Positions 33,542-40,940 of a DNA stretch of 64,000 bases are shown piece by piece. The notes under the pieces were generated by a model. It was not told the origin of the DNA, did not search any database, and saw only the letters and a program-made list of their open reading frames with translations. This stretch comes from Streptomyces sp. F63 (GTDB taxonomy: Bacteria; Actinomycetota; Actinomycetes; Streptomycetales; Streptomycetaceae): assembly GCF_018070345.1 (NCBI RefSeq), contig NZ_JAGPXX010000002.1:186001-250000 (forward strand), given 5' to 3'. How positions within the stretch are numbered: position 1 is the stretch's first letter; the number at the start of each line of letters is the position of its first letter. The position numbers were made by a program, and so were the translations under genes.

Positions 33542-33910
33542 ATCGACCTCTCAGCCCGTTCCGCCCGCCGGTCCGCACCGGCCGGGTCCTGCTTCCGTCA
33601 CGACAGGGCCGCACCCGCCGTCTTCCGCACCTTCCGTGCGGGGCTCCGCTGTGTGGTCCCGCCGGTGTCGGCGGGCTCCGGCCCCCTGAACCGGGCGGTT
33701 CCGCCACGCCCGACCGGTGCGCCGTCACGGGCCCCGTGCGGGCCGCCGGCCGGGACTTGGCCACCGGGCCGGCGCCGATCGCCGCCCCGGCGGTGGACGG
33801 GGCACACCCCCGTCGTGCCCCGCCCACCGTTCCGGGAAGACGTGGAGTACCGCCCGGCGCCGGACCCGCGAACGGACAACCGTGCGGATCCACCGTCCCG
33901 TTGAGCAGGC

Positions 33911-33949
33911 GGCACGGCGGGCGACACCCCCGTCGCCTCCCGCCGTGCC
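33911..33949 (-). terminator. Second hairpin after flotillin
   Basis: GGCACGGCGGG (33911-33921) / CCCGCCGTGCC (33939-33949), 17-base loop. Lies 20 bp beyond the first hairpin on the minus strand. Confidence 0.5.
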
Positions 33950-33968
33950 CCGCCCTCCCCGCGACACC

Positions 33969-34003
33969 GGCGCGCGCCCCGACCCCCGTCCGGGGCGCGC
34001 GCC
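33969..34003 (-). terminator. Terminator directly after flotillin
   Basis: 12-bp stem GGCGCGCGCCCC (33969-33980) / GGGGCGCGCGCC (33992-34003), 11-base loop, starting 8 bases after the flotillin stop on the minus strand. Confidence 0.7.
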
Positions 34004-34011
34004 GTGCCGCG

Positions 34012-36081
34012 CTACGCGGCGGTCTTCGTCCCCGACCCGTTCAGGCCGGGGCCGGCCACCGGCAGGTCCGCCAGGCCCAGCCGCTCGGCCGTGTCGAGGA
34101 GTTCGCGGAGGCCGCCCGCCCGGGCACCCTCGCCGCCACCGGCCTTCATGAGCTTCATCAGCAGCGCCGACACCGTCAGATCCCGTACGTCGGCCGGGCC
34201 CACCGAGCCCAGGACGCGGGTGAGGTCCTCGGTGAAGGACGCCTCGCCGTTCAGCCACGGACCGGCGAGCGCCCGCGCCGTCCCGGAGTTGGCCACGAAC
34301 CCGTCGACGCTCTTGCCGAGCGTGACCGCGCCCGCGATCCGGTCGAAGAAGGCGCTCTCGCCGCCGACGATGGAGATGTCCGCGCTCTCCAGGCCGGTGG
34401 CCAGCACCGTCGCCTGCGCCTCGGCCACCTGCCGCTGCGTCTCCAGCCCGGCCAGCCGGATGTCCTTCTCCGCCTCCAGCCGCAGCCGGTACTCCTCGTG
34501 CTCCCGGGAGGCGGCGTCGAGTGCCGCCATGGCCGCGGCCTTCTCGGTGAGCCCCTCGGCCTCCGCCTTCAGCCTGCTGCCGACGGCCTCCGCCTCGGCC
34601 AGCGCCCTGGCCCGGGCCCCCTCCGCCTCGGCCCGCAGCCGCGCCTCGGTGGCCTGCGCCTCGGCCAGCCCGGTCTTCTCGATGGCCTCGGCCTCCTTCT
34701 CCCGCACCTGCACCCGGGCGAGCCCGGCCGCGGCCTCCTCGGCCTGGATGCCCTCGGCGAGCCGCACCTTGGCGCGGGCGTCCATCTCCGCCGTCTTCTG
34801 GCGGGCCTCGGCGAGCGTCAGTTCCTCGGCGGCCCGGTGCGCGGCGGCCTGCTCCGCGGCCTCGGCGGCCTTGATGTCCTTGACGAGCTTCTCCTGGGCC
34901 TCGGCCTCGGCGGCGATGACGAGGGCCTGCCGCTCCCGCTCGGCCTCCTCGACGGCGCGCAGCCGCTTGATGCTCTCCTCCTGCTCGGCGACGGTGCGGT
35001 CGACGGCGACGCGCTCCCGGATCACCTCGGCGATGTCCCGCTTCTCCGCCTCGACCTCCTTCTCGGCGGCGATCCGGGTGAGCTGCGTCTCCCGCTCCCG
35101 GGCGATGACCTCCAGCAGCCGGTCCTTCTCGATCCGCTCGGACTCGATGGCGATGACCCGCTCGCGGTTCTTGCCCGCGACCTCCACCTCGCGCTGCTGG
35201 TTCTCCCGCTGGATGCCGAGCTGCTCCTCGGTGCGCAGGAACGCGGCCTGGGCGCGCAGCCGCTCCTCCTCCATGACCCGTGCCGTCTCGGCCTCCTCGC
35301 GGGCCCGTACGGTCTCGATCTCCCGGCGCTGCTTGATCTCGGCGTCCGCCTGCCGGCGCTCCAGTTCGAGGACGGCCTCCCGGGCGTCCACGTTCTGGCG
35401 GGTGATCTCCTTCTCCTCCTGCCGCTGGAACTCGTTGGTGCGGACGTGCTCGACGGCGGTCAGCTCGGTGATCTTGCGGATGCCCTGGGCGTCGAGGATG
35501 TTGGCCGGGTCGAGCTGCTGGAGCGGGGTCTGCTCCAGGTAGTCGATGGCCGCGTCCTCCAGGCTGTAGCCGTTGAGGTCGGTGCCGATGACCTGGATGA
35601 TCCGGTCCCGGAACTCGTCCCGCTTGGTGTAGAGGTCGGCGAAGTCGAGCTGCTTGCCGACGGTCTTGAGCGCCTCGGAGAACTTGGCGTTGAAGAGTTC
35701 CTGGAGCGTCGCGCGGTCGCTGGCGCGTTCGGTGCCGATCGCCTGGGCGACCTTGATGACGTCCTCCACGGTCTTGTTGACCCGGACGAAGAACGAGATG
35801 CGGATGTCGGCGCGGATGTTGTCCCGGCAGATCAGCCCCTCGCGGCCGGTGCGGCCGATCTCGATGGTCTTCACCGAGATGTCCATGACCTCGGCCCGGT
35901 GGAGCACGGGCAGCACGACCTGCCCGGTGAAGGTGACGTCGACCTTGCGCATCTTCGAGACGATCAGCGCCTTGCCCTGCTCCACCTTGCGGAACAGCCG
36001 GCTGATGACGAAGACGAGCGCGATGACGACGAGGAGCACGACGGCGATGAACACGCCGATGCCCAGGGTGATGGCATCCAT
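34012..36081 (-). CDS. Flotillin/SPFH protein (YqiK-like)
   Basis: 689 aa from ATG 36081 (MDAITLGIGVFIAV), AAGGGA site 6-7 bases upstream; the frame upstream is open but unsupported. One N-terminal membrane helix (residues 4-27), SPFH/band-7 domain (VEQGKALIVSKMRKVDVTF, LICRDNIRADIRISFFVRVN, DLNGYSLEDAAIDYLEQTP), then a 350-residue Ala/Glu/Arg coiled coil (REEAETARVMEEERLRAQ, AEGARARALAEAEAVGSRL) and a C-terminal flotillin tail. Scaffold of membrane microdomains. Upstream neighbour (172 bp) is an NfeD/YqiJ-like OB-fold protein, the usual partner; downstream neighbour is the giant AAA ATPase. Confidence 0.93.
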   Translation of the reverse strand: MDAITLGIGVFIAVVLLVVIALVFVISRLFRKVEQGKALIVSKMRKVDVTFTGQVVLPVLHRAEVMDISVKTIEIGRTGREGLICRDNIRADIRISFFVRVNKTVEDVIKVAQAIGTERASDRATLQELFNAKFSEALKTVGKQLDFADLYTKRDEFRDRIIQVIGTDLNGYSLEDAAIDYLEQTPLQQLDPANILDAQGIRKITELTAVEHVRTNEFQRQEEKEITRQNVDAREAVLELERRQADAEIKQRREIETVRAREEAETARVMEEERLRAQAAFLRTEEQLGIQRENQQREVEVAGKNRERVIAIESERIEKDRLLEVIARERETQLTRIAAEKEVEAEKRDIAEVIRERVAVDRTVAEQEESIKRLRAVEEAERERQALVIAAEAEAQEKLVKDIKAAEAAEQAAAHRAAEELTLAEARQKTAEMDARAKVRLAEGIQAEEAAAGLARVQVREKEAEAIEKTGLAEAQATEARLRAEAEGARARALAEAEAVGSRLKAEAEGLTEKAAAMAALDAASREHEEYRLRLEAEKDIRLAGLETQRQVAEAQATVLATGLESADISIVGGESAFFDRIAGAVTLGKSVDGFVANSGTARALAGPWLNGEASFTEDLTRVLGSVGPADVRDLTVSALLMKLMKAGGGEGARAGGLRELLDTAERLGLADLPVAGPGLNGSGTKTAA

Positions 36082-36253
36082 CGGAAGTCCCTTGCGGCAG
36101 AGATGAGTTGAGCGGAAAGAACAAGCGGGGGAGGCGGCCCGGGGCGGAGGCCGGCACGGCACGCGCTCCCGGCGGGGCGGAGGAGGACAGGCCGGGGCGG
36201 GCCCCGGGGGCCGGAGCCTCAGGGCCGGTGCACCGGCGGTCGCGGTACGGCCG

Positions 36254-36871
36254 TCAGGCGGCGGTACTCCGGGGATCGAGCGCCGGATCGTACGGCGCGG
36301 CCCAGAAGAACTCCCGTTCCTCGTCATAGGCGTAGAGCAGCGCCGTGGATCCCGAGGTGAGGCCGGGATCCCGGCCGTTCTGCCGGACCTGCACGAGAGC
36401 GGTGGAGCCGTCCCGCGCGGCCACCTCCGCCTGGCCGAAGCCGGGCCCGACCGAACCGGTGCGGATGGTGCAGGTGAGACCGACGAAGTCCTGCCGCGAT
36501 GGCTCGGGCGCGGTGGCGAAGACCCGGCGCAGCGGCCGCACCAGCAGCGCGGTCACCCACCAGGAGAGCAGCAGCGCCGCGAGCAGCAGTCCCACGGAGG
36601 CGGCGCCGCGGCCGAGCCCGGCGAGGCCCGTGCGGTCCAGGAGGACGGTGCCGGTGAGGCAGGTGAGCCAGGCGACCGGCACCAGCAGCGAGAAGGCCAC
36701 CGCGACCGGGACCCCGCCGAGCCCCAGCGCCGCGGAGTCCACGTCCCCGTCGAAGATGTCGTGCTCGGCCGTGCCGATCCCCACCAGCAGCCAGAAGGCG
36801 GCGATGACGATGACCGCGGAGCTGAACAGAACGGTCGGGAAGGCCACTGCCGCCGCCAGGAATTCAGCCAC
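36254..36871 (-). CDS. NfeD/YqiJ-like OB-fold membrane protein
   Basis: 205 aa from GTG 36871 (MAEFLAAAVAFPTVLF), AGAGGA upstream. Three to four membrane helices (FPTVLFSSAVIVIAAFWLLV, VAFSLLVPVAWLTCLTGTV, GLLLAALLLSWWVTALLV), then a soluble OB-like domain (DFVGLTCTIRTGSVGPGFGQ, STALVQVRQNG, EREFFWAAPYDP). Arrangement and pairing with flotillin match the E. coli YqiJ-YqiK pair. Divergent from the PucR regulator, with palindromes in the shared 233-bp region. Confidence 0.82.
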   Translation of the reverse strand: MAEFLAAAVAFPTVLFSSAVIVIAAFWLLVGIGTAEHDIFDGDVDSAALGLGGVPVAVAFSLLVPVAWLTCLTGTVLLDRTGLAGLGRGAASVGLLLAALLLSWWVTALLVRPLRRVFATAPEPSRQDFVGLTCTIRTGSVGPGFGQAEVAARDGSTALVQVRQNGRDPGLTSGSTALLYAYDEEREFFWAAPYDPALDPRSTAA

Positions 36872-36902
36872 CGGGTTCCGTCCTCTCACTCCGCGCACCG
36901 TA

Positions 36903-36972
36903 ACGGGGAAGCACGGCCCCGGTGCCGGATCCCTTCCGGAGTCCGGCACCGGGGCAGCCCCCGTTTCCCCGT
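36903..36972. promoter_or_regulatory. Nested inverted repeats between NfeD-like and PucR genes
   Basis: Inner 14-bp perfect stem GCCCCGGTGCCGGA (36916-36929) / TCCGGCACCGGGGC (36942-36955); outer 8-bp stem ACGGGGAA (36903-36910) / TTCCCCGT (36965-36972). Could be a 5'-UTR structure for the NfeD-like message (its start is 32 bp away) or a regulator site. Confidence 0.55.
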
Positions 36973-37008
36973 GGCACCCATCCTGACAGCCGACCCGGAC
37001 CCGGCACA

Positions 37009-37025
37009 TTGCCGGTTTCCGGCAA
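37009..37025 (+). promoter_or_regulatory. Palindrome TTGCCGG-TTT-CCGGCAA upstream of PucR gene
   Basis: Perfect 7-bp arms (37009-37015, 37019-37025), 80 bp before the regulator's GTG; TACGGT (37030-37035) follows as a possible -10, with TTGCCG as a -35 at 15-bp spacing. Placement suggests autoregulation of the PucR gene. Confidence 0.5.
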
Positions 37026-37104
37026 CCTTTACGGTGGATCCCATGCCGGGGAGCCACCGCTCGGCGAATCCCGGGCGCGCCGGGAGTACCGCGGAGGGGG
37101 ACAC

Positions 37105-38217
37105 GTGACGCCAGTGGAGGAAGAGCCGGACCGGGACGACTTCCTGGCCGGTTACGCCGAGATACTCGCCGAGGTCTCCGCCACCGGGCGCCGCCTCACC
37201 CGCGACGAACTCGCCTCCCGGCGCCGGGCCGGCGAGCGCGCCGCCGAACGGGGCTACGGACTGCGCAAGCTGGTCGCGGAGCACCTCGACGCGACCCGCA
37301 CCGGCTGGTCCGCCCTGCCCGGCGCCACGGCCGCGAACGGCGTCCGGGAGCTGCGCACCGTCGTGGACTGCGTCCTGGCCGCCACCCACCAGACCGTCGA
37401 CGCCGTCGCCGAGGGCTACGAACGCGCCCAGCGCCTCGCCGTCCGCCAGGAGGAGGCCGCACGCCGGGAGTTCATCGACGACCTCCTCTACGGCCGCAGC
37501 GACCTCGGCCGCCTCGCGGAACGCGCCGAACGGCTCGGCCTGCGCCTGGCGCACGAGCACACCGTCGCCGTCGCCGACGGACCGGACCTCTACGACGAGA
37601 CCCACCCGGTGACGCGCCGGGTGGAGGCGGCGCTGCTCGCCCGCTTCGGGGACCGGCGCATCCTGCTGACGACGAAGGACGGCCGGATCGTCCTGGTGGC
37701 ACCCGGCAGCCACGAGGAGGTCGTCCGCCACTTCGCCAAGCAGGCCCACGTCGCCATGGGCGGCGGGGGAACGGACCGGGTGGCCGTCGGCCGCTCCCAC
37801 CCCGGGCCGGGCGGTGTCGTCCACAGCTACGAGGAGGCGCTCACGGCCCTCGAACTGGCCGACCGCATGGGCCTCCCGGGCCCCCTGCTGCGCGCCGCGG
37901 ACCTGCTGGTGTACCCGGTGCTGACCCGCGACCGGCAGGCGATGGCCGACCTCGTCCGCACCACCCTCGGCCCGCTGGAGAAGGCCCGCGGCGGCGCCGA
38001 GCCGATGCTGCGCACCCTCTCCGCGTACTTCGACGCGGGCTGCGTGGCGGCGGAGACCGCCCGCCGCCTCTCCCTCAGCGTCCGCGCCCTCACCTACCGC
38101 CTGGCCCGCATCCACGAACTCACCGGCTCGGACCCCTCCGACCCGATGCACCGCTACACCCTCCAGACGGCGGTCATAGGCGCCCGCCTCCTGGACTGGC
38201 CGACCCAGAAGCTCTGA
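37105..38217 (+). CDS. PucR/CdaR-family transcriptional regulator
   Basis: 370 aa from GTG 37105, GGAGGGGG site. N-terminal helical sensor-like domain (residues 1-125: LAEVSATGRRLTRDELASRR, VLAATHQTVDAVAEGYERAQ), central GGDEF-like fold (THPVTRRVEAALLARFGDRR, ILLTTKDGRIVLVAPGSHEE) and C-terminal PucR helix-turn-helix (LRTLSAYFDAGCVAAETARR, LSLSVRALTYRLARIHELTG). Divergent from the NfeD-like/flotillin/ATPase set, so it may control it. A nearly identical C-terminal copy occurs at 51068-51582. Confidence 0.88.
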   Translation: MTPVEEEPDRDDFLAGYAEILAEVSATGRRLTRDELASRRRAGERAAERGYGLRKLVAEHLDATRTGWSALPGATAANGVRELRTVVDCVLAATHQTVDAVAEGYERAQRLAVRQEEAARREFIDDLLYGRSDLGRLAERAERLGLRLAHEHTVAVADGPDLYDETHPVTRRVEAALLARFGDRRILLTTKDGRIVLVAPGSHEEVVRHFAKQAHVAMGGGGTDRVAVGRSHPGPGGVVHSYEEALTALELADRMGLPGPLLRAADLLVYPVLTRDRQAMADLVRTTLGPLEKARGGAEPMLRTLSAYFDAGCVAAETARRLSLSVRALTYRLARIHELTGSDPSDPMHRYTLQTAVIGARLLDWPTQKL

Positions 38218-38719
38218 CCGTCCGGACCGAGCACCAGCAGCACGGCCGGCGCCGTGGGCCCCGGCCCGATGTGGACGGAAACCCACGCCATGCTGCGGGG
38301 AGCGGGGAGAGCGTGAGCTGACCTCGGCTTTTCACTTGAGCCGGCATCCGCATCCTGAACGGGAAAGCGAAAGCACCTTCCAACCTGCGACGACAGACCT
38401 TTTTCAGGTTCACGTTGTTCCAACAGGAAGGTACTTCCACCAGCACACCACGGGTTCGCGCCCTCGGTTTGTCCTCTCGGCCAACGGCCATGGAGTGCCC
38501 AGTTACACCGAGGCCCAATCGCTGGCCGATGGTGCTACCACCGGCGTGACCACGTCTTCAGTAGCGCACCGCGGCGGTCGCGGCTCAGGCGCACCCATCA
38601 CCACGGCCCCGACCTGCTCACCGGCACGGACAGCACTGGAGCCGCCAAGGCGTTCCTCCATCACATACACACCCTGTGCGCCCGTGAAATCCGCACTTTT
38701 CGCATTTCGCGCCTGGCGG
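38218..38719. other. Non-coding, apparently decayed stretch
   Basis: No intact gene. Minus-strand reading frames are short and broken; sequence near 38560-38690 gives an uninterrupted 55-codon stretch without recognisable family. Probably debris of the rearrangements that shaped the island. Confidence 0.45.
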
Positions 38720-39064
38720 GCAATGGTGATCTCGCCCGAGATCCTGCACTGCGGTTCGCAGTCGGCGAGGAGCTGTGCCGGGGTACGCCCTCAGCCATCA
38801 TGTCGGCGTCTTCCGGGTTCTCGGAGAACTGAGGGCAGTCGGCGGGGCGGCCGGGGAAGAGCACTTCAAACCGGGTCTGCTCGGTCCAGCACAGACGGAA
38901 GACTCGCCATCATCAACAGCGGTGAGGACGGCAGAAGGGAACAGTGGGCGCCGGCGTCTGACAGCCCTTCGCACCTCATGTCAACGATCGAGCGCTGCAT
39001 ATCGAACCAGAGAAATTGAGTCCATTCGCCTGCGGTGAAAGGGAGCGCTCACGCAAGATGCCAT
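38720..39064 (-). pseudogene. DinB-family remnant (inverted relative of 52823 gene)
   Basis: The minus strand aligns by eye with the first 110 codons of the DinB gene at 52823: TTCGATATGCAGCG, GGTGCGAAGGGCTGTC, CTGCCGTCCTCACCGCTG, CGCCGACATGATGGC and CTCCTCGCCGACT are shared in order, at roughly 80 % identity. Several indels break the frame, and the C-terminal part is replaced by unrelated sequence below about 38720. Confidence 0.75.
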
Positions 39065-39121
39065 ACAGCGCTACCGGTAACAGAAATGGAAATCCGGTGT
39101 TATCGCGCAGGCATGAGGAAA

Positions 39122-40209
39122 CTAGTGTCCTGAGTCGCTAGTTCGTGTGCAGTATGTGGCGAGGGTGTCGAGGATGTCGTCAGCGGTCTTCGTCCAGACG
39201 AACGGCTTGGGGTTCTTGTTCCACTCGTTGATCCAGCCGCGGATGTCCCGTTCGAGTTCGATGACGCTGCGGTGGGCCGAGCGGCGGAGTTTGCGGCAGG
39301 TCAGCTCGGCGAACCAGCGCTCGACGAGGTTGAGCCAGGACGCCGAGGTGGGAGTGAAGTGAAGGTGGAAGCGCGGGTGACGCAGCAGCCACTTCTTGAC
39401 CGGCTCGGTCTTGTGGGTGGCGTAGTTGTCCAGGACCAGGTGGAGTTCGAGGTCCTTGGGGACGGCGGCGTCGATGACCTTCAGGAAGCGGAGGAATTCC
39501 TGGTGGCGATGGCGGCGGTAGTGCTGGGCGATGACCGAGCCGGAGGCGATGTCCAGGGCGGCGAACAGGCCGGTCGTGCCGTGCCGGACGTAGTCATGGG
39601 TCATCTTCGCCGGCGTGGTCGGTGCCATCGGCAGCACGGGCCGGGTTCGGTCCAGGGCCTGTATCTGCGATTTCTCGTCCACGGCAAGGACCAGGGCGTT
39701 CTCGGGCGGGGCGAGGTAGATGCCCACCACGTCGCGGACCTTGGTCACGAACTGCGGGTCGGTCGACAGCTCCAGGTCTCCACGATGTGCGGCTTGAGGC
39801 CGAACGCCCGCCAAATCCGCGAGATCGCCGATTGCGACATCCCGGCCGTCCGGGCCATCGAACGCGTCGACCAGTGCGAATCACCCGTCGGTGGCGCCTG
39901 ATCCAGGGTTTTGGCGACCAGGGCTTCGACCTGCTCGTCCGTGATCTTCCGCGGGGCCCCCGAGCGCGGTCGGTCCACCAGACCTTCCAGCCGGTCCGCA
40001 GTGAACCGGGCCCGCCACTTGCGTACGGTCTCCCGCGAGACACCCAGATCCTGCGCGATCTGCGCGTTCGGCCGGCCCTCCGCGCACGCCAGCACGATCC
40101 TCGACCGCAGTGCCAGTGCCTGAGTCGCCGTCTGCTTGCGCAACCAGCCCCGCAGCACCCTGCGTTCGCGATCGGACAACTCCAGCAACAACGGCTTCGG
40201 ACCAGGCAT
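39122..40209 (-). pseudogene. IS630-family DDE transposase, frameshifted
   Basis: First frame from ATG 40209: helix-turn-helix part (LSDRERRVLRGWLRKQTA, NAQIAQDLGVSRETVRKWRA, SAISRIWRAFGLKPHIVET). Second frame to 39122: catalytic DDE triad as AVDEKSQIQ, LVLDNYATHK and LNLVERWFAEL. The frames meet near 39770, where homologues read ETWKLSTDPQF; here one A is missing (TGGAGCTG). A -1 slip at this place would also give ETWELSTDPQF, so programmed frameshifting cannot be excluded, though no slippery run is seen. The stop TAG uses the flanking TA. Confidence 0.85.
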
Positions 40210-40252
40210 CACCCCACCCTACAACCGCCCGCGAACTTCTGACTCAGGACAC
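39125..40252 (-). mobile_element. IS630-family insertion sequence
   Basis: 1128 bp. Ends are inverted repeats: 39125-39145 and 40232-40252 match in 18 of 21 positions (GTGTCCTGAGTC...AGTTCG). Flanked by TA on both sides (39123-39124, 40253-40254), the target duplication of IS630/mariner elements. Contains one transposase gene split by a frameshift. Confidence 0.9.
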
Positions 40253-40824
40253 TAGGAACTCCCGCTGAGCGCCATCCATACCGCACCGGCGACAGAAATC
40301 ACGACACTCAGAGCCAGGGAAAAGTCGGCTGGTGTGCACCGTGTCCAGCGGACGAGCAAGGTCGTCTTGACTTCACTTACTGGCCGACGCGAATCAAGCC
40401 AGTCGTCTATTTTTCGTTTAGCGCCCTCGCTTGAGCCAACGTAGTGGTCGATAAGAGAGCCCCCGAAGGCGAAGGCCGGGATTTTCCGATATTCGTCGAT
40501 GCGCACCTCCAGAGTGCCGTCATCGCTGACCGACGCACCACCGATCAGCCCTAGCGGAATAGTGTGGGTGCGCAGTGGATTAATCACCAGTAGGTCTGCC
40601 TCGCGTAGGACCACCTTGCAGTTTGCGATGCGTCCAGACACGCCCGCAAGGGCCAGATATATGGGTACTCCTTGCCATCCAGTACGGAAGCCGCTCATCG
40701 AGCTCACCTTCAGTACGGCGAAACTCATTCCAACCCCCAACCCGACAACAAGAATCCCGAAAATAATCGGCCAAGAACGCCGTCTCAGTATACGCGGGAC
40801 TACCTGCACATCCATCGCCTTCAT
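40252..40824 (-). CDS. Small membrane protein downstream of RHS gene
   Basis: 190 aa. Two N-terminal membrane segments region (SWPIIFGILVVGLGVGMSFAV), a beta-rich middle (IANCKVVLREADLLVINPLR, GLIGGASVSDDGTLEVRID) resembling bacterial PH-like domains, and a C-terminal helix (DFSLALSVVISVAGAVWMAL). Starts at ATG 40824 with GGA upstream, 116 bp after the RHS stop, same strand; lower GC than neighbours. The IS630 element sits in the TA of its TAG stop, but removing the IS restores TAG from the other flank, so the protein is unchanged. Position after an RHS gene suggests an immunity protein; not proven. Confidence 0.65.
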   Translation of the reverse strand: MKAMDVQVVPRILRRRSWPIIFGILVVGLGVGMSFAVLKVSSMSGFRTGWQGVPIYLALAGVSGRIANCKVVLREADLLVINPLRTHTIPLGLIGGASVSDDGTLEVRIDEYRKIPAFAFGGSLIDHYVGSSEGAKRKIDDWLDSRRPVSEVKTTLLVRWTRCTPADFSLALSVVISVAGAVWMALSGSS

Positions 40825-40940
40825 TTTCTGCTATCCGGAGCGTTTCGGTCGTGACGGAAAATTCCTGTTCCCTCGCGTGCTCAATTTCTGCGGCTGTTCG
40901 GCTTTCGCGACAAGGTTGACGTTTTTAAAAAGGTTCACCC

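Larger units (their letters stand above)
33542..34011. other. 470-bp gap between ATPase and flotillin genes
   Basis: No convincing gene on either strand. Contains two hairpins downstream of the flotillin stop; the part nearest 33542 should hold the ATPase promoter if it is not read from the flotillin transcript. Confidence 0.5.

Noticed and set aside
29564..33904. 1446-codon plus-strand frame opposite the AAA ATPase
   Set aside because: No domain, no start site; antisense of Walker A/B-containing gene.
33472..36111. 879-codon plus-strand frame opposite flotillin
   Set aside because: Leu/Gly/Asp-rich translation is the antisense of the Ala/Glu coiled coil; no family.
38336..39019. 227-codon plus-strand frame before the IS element
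   Set aside because: Runs antisense through the DinB remnant and unrelated debris; no start site or family.
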